From contig CAZTZY010000045.1 of assembly GCA_964617765.1 (NCBI GenBank), positions 1-24,289 of the forward strand: a stretch of 24,289 nucleotides of DNA, in the 5' to 3' direction. The notes beneath the pieces are model-generated. The model was not told the origin of the DNA, ran no database searches, and saw only the letters and a program-made list of their open reading frames with translations. Shown here piece after piece: positions 16,082 to 23,914 of the stretch. This DNA is from CAZTZY01 sp964617765 (lineage in GTDB: Bacteria; Pseudomonadota; Gammaproteobacteria; Pseudomonadales; DT-91). Within the stretch, counting starts at the first letter, position 1. Each line of letters opens with the position of its first letter. A program made the position numbers and the translations under genes.

Positions 16082-16537
16082 ATGAAATATTCTTTGCAAC
16101 AAATCTCTGATCGTCTCGAAATTGAAGACCTTATAACTGAATATGCGGATGCTATCGATACTATCGAGCTTGATCGCCTGGATCAGGTATTTAGCGAAGA
16201 TGCCTTTATTGATTATTCCGCCATGGGTGGGGCAGTGGGAAAGTATCCTGAAGTAAAAGCTTTTTTAGCAAAAGCCATGCCTGCCTTCAAAAATACGCAG
16301 CATATGATTGCGAATTACAAGATTACACTCGATGGTGATAGCGCCACCGGCAAGATCATGTGTTTCAATCCAATGGAATTAAATATGGGCGATAAATCAT
16401 GCCCGGTGTTTTTCCTTGGGCTTTGGTATATCGATGAATATTTTCGAACCGCAGCAGGATGGCGCATCAGCAAGCGTTCAGAAATTAAATCCTATGATTT
16501 CAATACCCCGGATTTTATGAAATTGAGTGCAAAGTAG
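16082..16537 (+). CDS. SnoaL-like/NTF2-superfamily protein
   Basis: 151 residues with the alpha+beta cone-fold pattern of SnoaL-like proteins: the helix LEIEDLITEYADAIDTIELDR (12-32), FSEDAFIDYS, QHMIANYKITLDGDSATGKI, and a C-terminal WRISKRSEIKSYDF strand region. The fold is shared by ketosteroid isomerases, polyketide cyclases and dehydratases such as scytalone dehydratase. The N-terminal Asp-26 region and H74 in TQHMI are plausible active-site residues, but the reaction cannot be named. It leads a rightward cassette with an EBP-like membrane protein and a hydrolase. Upstream lies the inverted repeat at 15970-15996. Confidence 0.75.
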   Translation: MKYSLQQISDRLEIEDLITEYADAIDTIELDRLDQVFSEDAFIDYSAMGGAVGKYPEVKAFLAKAMPAFKNTQHMIANYKITLDGDSATGKIMCFNPMELNMGDKSCPVFFLGLWYIDEYFRTAAGWRISKRSEIKSYDFNTPDFMKLSAK

Positions 16538-16551
16538 TTAATGGGACTTGA

Positions 16552-16597
16552 TTAAATAGTCAACCAACTTGACTGTTTAAACCGGTTCATCAATGAT
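16552..16597 (+). promoter_or_regulatory. inverted repeat and putative promoter of the EBP-like gene
   Basis: Left arm TTAAATAGTCAA (16552-16563) and right arm TTGACTGTTTAA (16569-16580) match at 11 of 12 positions around a CCAAC spacer. The right arm's TTGACT (16569-16574) is also a 5/6 -35 box, with AATGAT (4/6) 17 bases downstream at 16592-16597. No T-run follows, so this looks like an operator-covered promoter rather than a terminator. Confidence 0.4.
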
Positions 16598-16627
16598 GGT
16601 AAAAACACCAGATAGTGGGAGATATTC

Positions 16628-17344
16628 ATGGCACTGTTCTTTCGGTTACAAATAGCGTTGGCGATAGTGTCGTTATTATTACCCACCATTGGTTGGGCGC
16701 TGGTATTGCTCGATTTGGGTGATCCCTTGTTGATGAGCAACATTGCCTCTAGCGGTTTGGTGGGATGTTGGTTCCTGATGATGTTATTGCCGTTTGCTTT
16801 CCCTTGCGGAGCACCAAAACAAGCAGTTTATACTGCGACCATCATTTTTTGGGCAGTGATTACTACAGTTTTTCCCATCATTTGGGATTTTACCTGGGCA
16901 CTCATGAATGGCGTGGTCAACGGAGCTACTGCTGAGGACAAATGGCTCTGGTACTGGTGGACTTATTCCGTTGCCGATACCCGATTTTTGCGCAGTGACC
17001 CACTGATGATTATTGTGGAATACTGGTCAGGCATCATGGGTTTTATCGAAGGTTATGCCTTATACCGATTTTTACAGGGTGATGTCAGAAAATCATTCAA
17101 CATATCGATGACAGTTGGCTGCATGCAGTTTTATGCCTGTACCGCTTTCTTTGGAACAGAAGCCCTGGTCGGTTTTAAAAATATTGAACCTGATTTTTTC
17201 AGTTTTTACGTGAAATTCTGGGGGTTGAACGGATTCTGGATGGTGATGCCATTGTTAAGTACCTACTGCTACCTGAAAGTATTGGCTGACCCTAATTACG
17301 ATGTGAAAAGGGTGATTAATCAATATCTTAAAAAACCGTCATAA
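16628..17344 (+). CDS. EBP/EXPERA-like multi-span membrane protein
   Basis: 238 residues with about five to six hydrophobic helices. The C-terminal half follows the emopamil-binding-protein pattern (human EBP, sterol delta8-delta7 isomerase) segment by segment: YSVADTRF for YAKGDSRY, IIVEYWSG for the METITA helix (E131 for human E122), MQFYACTAFFGTE for GQIYGDVLYFLTE, and FWGLNGFWMVMP for FVFMNALWLVLP (N201 and W204 for N193 and W196). The region of human H76 and E80 reads P83 and D87, so part of the catalytic set differs. GGGAG 8 to 12 bases upstream is a good ribosome binding site. A sterol-like or other polycyclic ligand is plausible; isomerase activity is not shown. Neighbours are a SnoaL-like protein and an alpha/beta hydrolase. 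Confidence 0.7.
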   Translation: MALFFRLQIALAIVSLLLPTIGWALVLLDLGDPLLMSNIASSGLVGCWFLMMLLPFAFPCGAPKQAVYTATIIFWAVITTVFPIIWDFTWALMNGVVNGATAEDKWLWYWWTYSVADTRFLRSDPLMIIVEYWSGIMGFIEGYALYRFLQGDVRKSFNISMTVGCMQFYACTAFFGTEALVGFKNIEPDFFSFYVKFWGLNGFWMVMPLLSTYCYLKVLADPNYDVKRVINQYLKKPS

Positions 17345-17401
17345 TCGGGTTTTACTGTTTTTTTGAGCTACAGTTAAATAAAACCAACCGCGAGCGTTCT
17401 T

Positions 17402-18220
17402 ATGCAGAAACACGCCCATCCAAAGCCACCTTCAGCCGATAAGCTGATGATGGAATTGCCCCGTGCCGCGAAAGAAATTATCAGCCTCGCCGATTGGCGT
17501 TGGCGCTCACAGCTAAAACGAGCACCGCGTGGTGATGGTCATGCCGTAATGACACTGCCCGGATTCGGGGGTGGCGATGGTTGCATGGCAGTAATGCGTA
17601 TGTACCTTAATTCACTGGGTTATCAGGCGCATCCCTGGGGATTAGGCACCAACCTCACAAAAGATAAAGCACAAACGTTAGATGATGTCTTGCAGTTTTG
17701 TTCGAAAATGGAAGGCGATATCGTGCAGCGCATTGAGCGTATTGCCAATGATACCGGTGAAAAAGTCAGTTTAATTGGCTGGAGCATGGGTGGTATTTAT
17801 GCTAACAGTATCGCTCAAACGCATCCTGATCTGGTGCGCCAGATCATTACCCTGGGTTCGCCAGTGGGAGATCCACGCGGCACCAGCGTGTGGAATATCA
17901 TGAAAACCGTATTAGGTGGCAAAATTCCCGATCACCTGCAAAATGTCGATGGTTGGATAGCGCGCCGTGATCAACAAGGCGAACGTAAAGTACGCACCTC
18001 TATTTTATACAGCGAACATGATGGTGCCGTGTCGATAGGATCAGCGGTGATAGAAGATCATGACATGGTAGAAAATATCCATGTGCCATCATCACATGTT
18101 GGCTTTGCGCATAATCCTTTGGTCTACTGGATTATCGCTGATCGTCTTAGCCAGCATCCTGACGACTGGAATGTCTTCGATCATTCAAATCAACCCAGAA
18201 AAATAAGAAATACCCTGTAG
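17402..18220 (+). CDS. alpha/beta-hydrolase, paralogue of the gene at 3768
   Basis: 272 residues, cytoplasmic. Alpha/beta-hydrolase core with VMTLPGFGGGDG (about 49-60), nucleophile S128 in IGWSMGG, likely acid D207 in YSEHDG and likely His H232 in SSHVGFAHNP. Homologous throughout to the hydrolase at 3768-4571 (same LKRAPRGDG entry, LGSP after the nucleophile helix, same C-terminal ADRL). Lies 57 bases after the EBP-like gene and 2 bases before msrA. Esterase, lipase or thioesterase activity is possible; no lid domain large enough for a classical lipase is evident. Confidence 0.82.
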   Translation: MQKHAHPKPPSADKLMMELPRAAKEIISLADWRWRSQLKRAPRGDGHAVMTLPGFGGGDGCMAVMRMYLNSLGYQAHPWGLGTNLTKDKAQTLDDVLQFCSKMEGDIVQRIERIANDTGEKVSLIGWSMGGIYANSIAQTHPDLVRQIITLGSPVGDPRGTSVWNIMKTVLGGKIPDHLQNVDGWIARRDQQGERKVRTSILYSEHDGAVSIGSAVIEDHDMVENIHVPSSHVGFAHNPLVYWIIADRLSQHPDDWNVFDHSNQPRKIRNTL

Positions 18221-18222
18221 TC

Positions 18223-18858
18223 ATGTTGGGTAAAAAAACAGAAATGGTTGCAGCGGCTGAAGCGTTACGTGGTCGCAGCAGTAAAATGCCCGTTACCGGC
18301 AAACACTACGTTAACTCGCATGTTACTGTCGCGCCTTTTCCGCAAGGCATTCAACTTGCAATATTTGGCCTGGGTTGTTTTTGGGGTGCCGAAAGAAAAT
18401 TCTGGCAGCTCGAAGGTGTGTATTCTACAGCTGTAGGTTATGCCGCAGGTTACACCCCAAACCCGATCTATGAAGAAGTGTGTACTGGTAAAACCGGCCA
18501 TAACGAAGTAGTACTGGTTGCTTATGACCCACAGCAAATTACTTATAAAACCCTGCTGAAAACCTTTTGGGAGGCTCATAATCCCACACAGGGAATGCGT
18601 CAGGGTAATGACCAGGGTACACAGTATCGCTCCGGCATTTACACCTTGAGCGAAGAACAACAAAAGCAGGCGCAGGAAAGTTTACAGACTTATCAGGCTG
18701 CATTAACCGCCGCCGGTATGCAACCCATCACTACCGAAATTATTCCTGCCCCCGAATTCTATTATGCAGAAGATTACCACCAGCAATATCTGGCTAAAAA
18801 CCCGATGGGTTACTGCGGTCTGGGAGGCACTGGCATAAGCTGCAATTTTGTTGAATGA
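18223..18858 (+). CDS. msrA: peptide methionine (S)-S-oxide reductase MsrA
   Basis: 211 residues, matching E. coli MsrA (212) in length and arrangement. Repairs methionine-S-sulfoxide in proteins with thioredoxin as reductant. Catalytic C52 sits in FGLGCFWGAE, with E57 nearby; resolving cysteines C198 (GYCGLGG) and C207 (ISCNF) are both present, so this is a three-Cys enzyme recycled by disulfide relay. Also conserved: TGHNEVV and NDQGTQYRS. Cytoplasmic. Starts 2 bases after the hydrolase stop, so translation is probably coupled. No convincing intrinsic terminator follows. Confidence 0.96.
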   Translation: MLGKKTEMVAAAEALRGRSSKMPVTGKHYVNSHVTVAPFPQGIQLAIFGLGCFWGAERKFWQLEGVYSTAVGYAAGYTPNPIYEEVCTGKTGHNEVVLVAYDPQQITYKTLLKTFWEAHNPTQGMRQGNDQGTQYRSGIYTLSEEQQKQAQESLQTYQAALTAAGMQPITTEIIPAPEFYYAEDYHQQYLAKNPMGYCGLGGTGISCNFVE

Positions 18859-19196
18859 CTTCGGTTTCACTTGTGGTTGTCATTTAGCCCCGAAAAATAG
18901 AGTACCAGGGTAGTAGTTGATATCGCGCAACAAAATAGGACGGCGGGTACTTTTCGAAGTCATATGTGCTATATTGAAACCCGAAAAAAATAATAAAAAT
19001 AGGTAATACGTAAGAAAATCAGTCTGTTTCATTATGTCAATTTATAAGAACACGCCGGTCTGGTAAAAATAACGTTTATAATATGCTGCTTGCAGGTATA
19101 TGCATAAAGCAGGGCAGGGTAGCTTTATTGTGCGTCATGATGCACTAAATATTCACACTTGAAAGAATTTGAGCGCCTGTCTTGAACTTAAAAAAT
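18859..19196. other. gap before the hybrid kinase gene
   Basis: No gene seen. A long-range stem TGACTTCG/CGAAGTCA (18856-18863 with 18955-18962) encloses AGTACC/GGTACT (18901-18906 with 18946-18951); the outer arm overlaps the msrA stop. A TATAAT box lies at 19077-19082 without a -35 match. Just after it is a hairpin CTGCTT...AAGCAG (19086-19112) with an inner GCA/TGC pairing, which would be in the kinase leader. All are weak and may be chance. Confidence 0.3.
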
Positions 19197-22100
19197 ATGG
19201 AACAGAAACAACATTATAAAATTTCAGAATTATACTCTTTCGCCGATTTTCCCTATTTGATCGGAGTCGCGGTTTCTTATGTTTTTCTTGCTTATATCGC
19301 GCTGACCTATTTTTCCTATAATGGTGTTATTTCACTGGTTTGGCCATCCAGCGGTCTGGCCGTTGCGGCGCTGTTGATAGGTGGAAAAAAATATTTCCCT
19401 GGCGTATACGTTGGTGCTTTTATTGCTAACCTGTTAGTTGGAAGCTCAATAACACTTTCTGCCATTATTGCCATTGGTAATACACTCGAAGCTGTTTTTG
19501 CTGCCTGGTTATTGCTGTCAGTATGGGGTTTTGATGCCAACCTGAAACATCCCCGAGATTATCTCAAGTTAAGCCTGGCTGGGGCTGTTGGTGCATTAAT
19601 CAGTTCAGCGAATGGTGTGATGATCTTAAAGATAACAGGGCTTGTGGCATGGTCAGCATTCCTGCATGACTTCATCAACTGGTGGATGGGCGATCTGTTG
19701 GGCATCCTGATGATGACGCCGTTGATTTTAATCTGGCGATATTTCCCCGCAGGCTGGTTCAGGCGCGAAAAATTCCTCGAATTCATAATATGTTTTGGCG
19801 GCGCATTCCTGGCAGGGCAAGTCGTATTTCTGGGCTGGTTTGAATCTTCACTGGGCATGATAGGCGGCGATTACTGGGCCTTCTTTTTTGTCGCCTGGAG
19901 TGCTATCCGCTTTGGCTGTCATGGCGCATTGCTGGTTATTTTCATGACCACCCTGCAAGCGCTTTCCAGTGTGGTGCTGGGAGTAGGTTATCTGCAAGAC
20001 ATCCATAGCGTTCAAGCCATCATCATGAATCTCTGGTTTTATATTTTTGCATTAACCATTGTTGGCATATCACTATCGTTAGTGATGCATGCCCGTTCAA
20101 AGAGTGAAGAAAAACAGCGCGAGAATTATGATCGCTTTCGCCTTGTTGTAGAAAATGCTCCCTATGCCATGCATGAATTTGATCAAACAGGCCAGATTGT
20201 ATCGATGAACCCTGCAGGTTTGATAATCATGGGTATAAACAACATGGCATCATTCAATGCCGGTATTTACCTCGACGCAGTGTGTGAAGAAGATAAAAGA
20301 CGCCTGCACGGATTGTTTGAAAAAGCCTGCAAGGGAGAATCATCCTATTTTGAATTTACCACCATCAACGGCAACATTTACCAATCGTGTTTTGTGCCTA
20401 CCGATACCAAAGAAAATGGTTACGTGATAGGTATTACCCAGGATATTACCGAACGCAAAAAGGCAGAAAAAAAAGAAGCAGAGCATGCCTATATTATGCA
20501 GCTGATAGCTACCAATGCCCCAACAGATAAAATCCTGGAAGAAATTGTCGGTCGTATAGAATCCGGTAACCCGGAAATAATATGCAGTGTATTATTGTTA
20601 GATCAAGACAAGCGCACATTGAGTACCGTCATGGCGCCGAAATTGCCCGATTTTTATAATGCGGCTGTCGATACTGTGGTAATAGGCCCGGAAACCGGCA
20701 GTTGTGGCACCGCCGCCTTTACCGGCAAGCGGGTCATTGTAGAAGATATCACCACACACCCCTATTGGCAGAATTTTAAAGAGCTGGCCGCTAAAGCCGA
20801 TTTGCGTTCCTGCTGGTCACAGCCGTTTAAAGGTACCGATGGGCGGGTATTGGGCACTTTTGCCATATATCATCGCACCGTAGCCAAACCCAATGAAGCC
20901 GATATCAAGAAAATAGAATCAGCAGGGCAGCTCATTGCCATCGTGATAGAGCGCATGGAATCACAACAAAAAATGCAGGAACTCAATCGCACGCTTGAGA
21001 AAAAAGTGAATGAAAGAACGCTCGATCTGGTCAAAGCCAAACAGGTGGCAGAATCAGCCACCGAAGCCAAATCTGAATTCCTTTCGCACATGAGCCATGA
21101 AATTCGTACACCCATGAACAGCATTATAGGTATGTCTTATCTGGCACTGAAAACAGCCACAAATCCCAAACAACTAGATTATCTCCAAAAAATTCATCAA
21201 TCTGGCGAACACCTGCTGGAATTGATCAATAACATTCTGGATCTCTCCAAAATGGAAGCCAAAATGCTAGTGATGGAGAAAGACAGTTTTGCCTTAAATG
21301 CCGTAAAAGAAAGGCTTGGTACCATATTCAATACACTCGCCGAAGAAAAAAATATCGCCTTATCAATCAAATTCAGCCCTGATATTCCAGGCTTCCTGAA
21401 TGGCGACCTGCAACATTTAAATCAAGTGTTAGTTAACCTGGCCGGCAATGCACTTAAATTTACATCTCATGGCGAAGTGGTTATCAGTGCTACATGTGTT
21501 TCTAAAGATAAAGCCAGTTGTCTGGTACGTTTCGAAGTTAAAGATACTGGCATCGGCATGAGCGACCTGCAAAAAACCAGACTATTCCAGCCGTTTGTGC
21601 AAGGCGATAGTTCCATTACGCGTGTATATGGTGGTACCGGTTTGGGGTTAACCATCAGCAAACAACTTATTGAACTGATGGGTGGAGAAATCGGCGTAGA
21701 CAGTGCACAGCTAAAAGGCTCTACATTCTGGTTCCAGATACCTTTTGATATCGTCAAATCACAGCCTGTCGAAGAACGTAGTACCATGGAAGAAGTCGTT
21801 GATGACACGCTATTACAAAACACCAAAATATTATTGGCAGAAGATAACCGCTTTAACCAGCAAGTGGCCAAAGAGTTGTTAGGTTATCTTGGTGTGAATG
21901 TAGTGGTAGCAGCCAATGGTGCAGAAGCTGTCGATTTGTTATTGAACCATCAAATGCAATTCGACTGCATACTCATGGATATGCAAATGCCCGTGATGGA
22001 TGGCCTCGATGCAACACGTATCATTCGCAGCTATGTCCAATATGACAGTCTGCCTATTATCGCGATGACAGCGAATATCTCGCAAAATGATTTTAATGCC

Positions 22101-22229
22101 TGTTTAAATGTGGGCATGAATGATTATATTGCCAAGCCGATTACCACGAAAAAACTGTATACCACGATTTGCAGATGGATAAAAAAACACGATAGCCAGC
22201 AGAGTGTTGAATTCAATAAACAGGAATAG
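19197..22229 (+). CDS. MASE1-PAS-GAF hybrid sensor histidine kinase/response regulator
   Basis: 1010 residues from the ATG at 19197; an in-frame TTG at 19182 would add five. Neither start has a clear ribosome binding site. Numbering below is from the TTG. A MASE1 membrane sensor with about eight helices (20-305; VWPSSGLAVAALL) is followed by PAS (about 315-425), GAF (about 440-590), coiled coil, HisKA with H639 in SHMSHEIRTPMN, HATPase (N756, DTGIGM 798-803, GGTGLGL 817-823) and a REC domain with E887-D888, phospho-acceptor D933, T963 and K985. No HPt domain, so it must hand phosphate to a separate phosphotransfer protein. No partner regulator is adjacent. Signal unknown; MASE1 proteins are integral inner-membrane sensors. 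Confidence 0.93.
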   Translation: MEQKQHYKISELYSFADFPYLIGVAVSYVFLAYIALTYFSYNGVISLVWPSSGLAVAALLIGGKKYFPGVYVGAFIANLLVGSSITLSAIIAIGNTLEAVFAAWLLLSVWGFDANLKHPRDYLKLSLAGAVGALISSANGVMILKITGLVAWSAFLHDFINWWMGDLLGILMMTPLILIWRYFPAGWFRREKFLEFIICFGGAFLAGQVVFLGWFESSLGMIGGDYWAFFFVAWSAIRFGCHGALLVIFMTTLQALSSVVLGVGYLQDIHSVQAIIMNLWFYIFALTIVGISLSLVMHARSKSEEKQRENYDRFRLVVENAPYAMHEFDQTGQIVSMNPAGLIIMGINNMASFNAGIYLDAVCEEDKRRLHGLFEKACKGESSYFEFTTINGNIYQSCFVPTDTKENGYVIGITQDITERKKAEKKEAEHAYIMQLIATNAPTDKILEEIVGRIESGNPEIICSVLLLDQDKRTLSTVMAPKLPDFYNAAVDTVVIGPETGSCGTAAFTGKRVIVEDITTHPYWQNFKELAAKADLRSCWSQPFKGTDGRVLGTFAIYHRTVAKPNEADIKKIESAGQLIAIVIERMESQQKMQELNRTLEKKVNERTLDLVKAKQVAESATEAKSEFLSHMSHEIRTPMNSIIGMSYLALKTATNPKQLDYLQKIHQSGEHLLELINNILDLSKMEAKMLVMEKDSFALNAVKERLGTIFNTLAEEKNIALSIKFSPDIPGFLNGDLQHLNQVLVNLAGNALKFTSHGEVVISATCVSKDKASCLVRFEVKDTGIGMSDLQKTRLFQPFVQGDSSITRVYGGTGLGLTISKQLIELMGGEIGVDSAQLKGSTFWFQIPFDIVKSQPVEERSTMEEVVDDTLLQNTKILLAEDNRFNQQVAKELLGYLGVNVVVAANGAEAVDLLLNHQMQFDCILMDMQMPVMDGLDATRIIRSYVQYDSLPIIAMTANISQNDFNACLNVGMNDYIAKPITTKKLYTTICRWIKKHDSQQSVEFNKQE

Positions 22230-22456
22230 ATGTAATCAGGCAGGTTTTTTTTGAACTTTATGTAGCCTGTTTTGAACAGCAGTAAAAGAACCGTGCCACT
22301 TTTAAGATTTTCTTTGATCAGGTTAAAAGATTCGCTTCTTGAAATCATTATGGATTATAGACTCGAATCGATTCTAAAGTGCGCATAGCCGATCTATTAA
22401 ATCAATTCTGTTAGATGATTGCCCATGCAGTTTTGCAGTTTTTTTGGAAATGATTA

Positions 22457-22906
22457 TTGCCGGTTTCATCAACTTATTTTAAATGTATTCAGGCCGATGG
22501 TTCGGTACTGTTTACTGATCAACCTTGTGAAGGTGATAAGGTGAGCGTTGTTCAGGAGCAAACAGGGTTACCCGTCAATATGCCATTGGATTTGCCCATC
22601 AATCCATTATTGGCGATTGTGGTGGTGTATGTTGTGATGAGTATTGTCAGTTTTATTATGTATCGTACCGACAAGAAAAGATCGGTGAGTGGTGGTTGGC
22701 GCATTCCTGAAAAAACGCTGCATTTTATCGATTTGGCGGGTGGGTGGCCGGGGGCGATAATGGCGCAACGGCGTTTTCGTCATAAAACCCGAAAATCATC
22801 GTTTCAATGGGTGTTCCGGGTGATTGTGGTGTTGCATCTGTTGTACTGGGGCGATTTTGTGCTGGGTTTTCCATTGCTGAACAGGGTTATGCATTCTGTG
22901 GTTTGA
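22457..22906 (+). CDS. DUF4124-DUF1294 fusion membrane protein
   Basis: 149 residues from a TTG start. Residues 7-25 (YFKCIQADGSVLFTDQPCEG) are a DUF4124 motif, normally periplasmic; residues about 65-140 are DUF1294 (YRTDKKRS...WRIPEKTLHFIDLAGGWPGA), with transmembrane helices at about 47-66 and 118-137. GGAA at 22446-22449 fits the TTG start. However, the same frame is open upstream from an ATG at 22415 (MIAHAVLQFFWK) up to an in-frame TGA at 22451-22453, and the joined sequence would resemble a signal peptide. Either a TTG start without signal peptide is real, or the gene has a nonsense change. The 227-base gap before it shows only a 10-bp palindrome GAATCGATTC at 22365-22374. Confidence 0.72.
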   Translation: MPVSSTYFKCIQADGSVLFTDQPCEGDKVSVVQEQTGLPVNMPLDLPINPLLAIVVVYVVMSIVSFIMYRTDKKRSVSGGWRIPEKTLHFIDLAGGWPGAIMAQRRFRHKTRKSSFQWVFRVIVVLHLLYWGDFVLGFPLLNRVMHSVV

Positions 22907-22935
22907 TAGATGGGCGAATAACTTTCATCCTCAAT

Positions 22936-22963
22936 AAAAAGGCGCATTGATGCGCCTTTTTTT
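22936..22963. terminator. bidirectional intrinsic terminator
   Basis: AAAAAGGCGCA/TGCGCCTTTTT (22936-22946 with 22951-22961, loop TTGA) between convergent genes; T's on the plus strand continue to 22964 and the A-run gives T's on the minus strand. Serves the DUF1294 gene and the hydroxylase gene. Confidence 0.85.
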
Positions 22964-22985
22964 TATTCTTTTGCGGGTTAATCCG

Positions 22986-23696
22986 TTAATCCAGCGTACC
23001 AAACACTTTATCAAAAAACAGGGTTATCGTGGCGTAGTTGCCCTTGTGCATATCGATGTGGTGTATCGAATGTTTGTGGGTTATCCAGTTCAGGGTTTTG
23101 AACGGGAAACGGTCGAGGTCGAGATGCACGTGGTTGATGGTGTTGATTTGTGAGTAGATGATCAGGGTGAGTATCATGGTGATAACATGGAAATGCCCGA
23201 GCACCAGAGACAATGATGCGGTGACTACAATAAACAGGGCGATACCAATAAACGCTTCCCACGGATGCAGCAATAACGCATCGAGTGAGGTGGGGTTGCG
23301 TGCCTGGTGATGCACGGCATGTACCTGGCGGAAGTAGCCTTGGCCGTGGAACAGGAAGCGGTGCGTCATGTAGTAGAAAAAGTCGTATACCATCAGGATG
23401 GTGAAAATATGCAGTACGATTTTCCACGCGGGTTGCATATCAAAGGTGGCGATAAACGGCATGATGGCGATAAAAAACACTACGTTGGTGGCCAGGGCAA
23501 CCATTTGGCTGGATTTGATGCGCTCGGGGTACATGCGCTTGGTTTTGTATTTCTGGCGGTTTTGTTCCTTGTTGTAATCGTAGCTTTTGCCAAAAGCCGG
23601 GATCTTGAAGAGCAAGAAGCGGGAAATGGCGACGATGGAGATTGCTGCTACCAGAATTGTAAGACTTGCCTGCCAGTTATAAGTGAGATCCAGCAT
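22986..23696 (-). CDS. sterol desaturase/fatty-acid hydroxylase superfamily protein
   Basis: 236 residues, about four transmembrane helices (8-30, 65-85, 95-110, 150-190). The di-iron histidine clusters of the superfamily are complete: H112-RFLF-H117, H126-AV-H129-H130, N188-H189-V-H191, H209-SI-H212-H213 and H217. Members hydroxylate or desaturate sterols, carotenoids, fatty acids or ceramides using oxygen. Substrate here is unknown. GGGG about 8 bases before the ATG is a good ribosome binding site. Its promoter carries an array of TTGAC/GTCAA half-sites. Ends in a bidirectional terminator and is transcribed alone. Confidence 0.9.
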   Translation of the reverse strand: MLDLTYNWQASLTILVAAISIVAISRFLLFKIPAFGKSYDYNKEQNRQKYKTKRMYPERIKSSQMVALATNVVFFIAIMPFIATFDMQPAWKIVLHIFTILMVYDFFYYMTHRFLFHGQGYFRQVHAVHHQARNPTSLDALLLHPWEAFIGIALFIVVTASLSLVLGHFHVITMILTLIIYSQINTINHVHLDLDRFPFKTLNWITHKHSIHHIDMHKGNYATITLFFDKVFGTLD

Positions 23697-23738
23697 TTGG
23701 GCACCCCTTTATTGAAGGTTATTGATGACAATGGCGCT

Positions 23739-23767
23739 ATTATTGACCAAATTTCTCAATTGGTCAA
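23739..23767 (-). promoter_or_regulatory. sigma70-type promoter of the hydroxylase gene
   Basis: Minus strand: -35 TTGACC (23762-23767, 5/6), 17-base spacer, -10 AATAAT (23739-23744, 5/6). Expected start near 23732, leader about 36 bases. The promoter is overlapped by an inverted repeat, TTGACCAA/TTGGTCAA. Confidence 0.6.
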
Positions 23768-23801
23768 CATTGGTTGACTAATAGGTCAATTAAGATTGAC
23801 T
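23743..23801. repeat. array of five TTGAC(C/T)/GGTCAA half-sites over the hydroxylase promoter
   Basis: Half-sites on the plus strand: TTGACC 23743, GGTCAA 23762, TTGACT 23774, GGTCAA 23784, TTGACT 23796. Alternating orientation; the last four are 12, 10 and 12 bases apart, about one helical turn. The first two extend to a perfect 8-bp inverted repeat with a 9-base spacer lying exactly across the -10 to -35 region. Likely a regulator-binding array; the regulator is not in the window. Confidence 0.5.
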
Positions 23802-23914
23802 TTAATTAATCCAGCCAGGGTTGTGCCGGGTATCTGCATGTTAAAAAAGGCACTGTGTATGTGTGTGGAATACTGCTAAATTACCGCATCATTTTATAAA
23901 AACTGCCTATTACC

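Noticed and set aside
22230..22300. Intrinsic terminator after the hybrid kinase gene
   Set aside because: Only a 5-bp CAGGC/GCCTG pairing with a loop of more than 20 bases; the T8 run lies inside the loop rather than after a stem.
23307..23777. 156-codon plus-strand open frame antisense to the hydroxylase gene
   Set aside because: The minus-strand frame has complete histidine clusters, a ribosome binding site, promoter and terminator; the plus frame is low-complexity and matches nothing.
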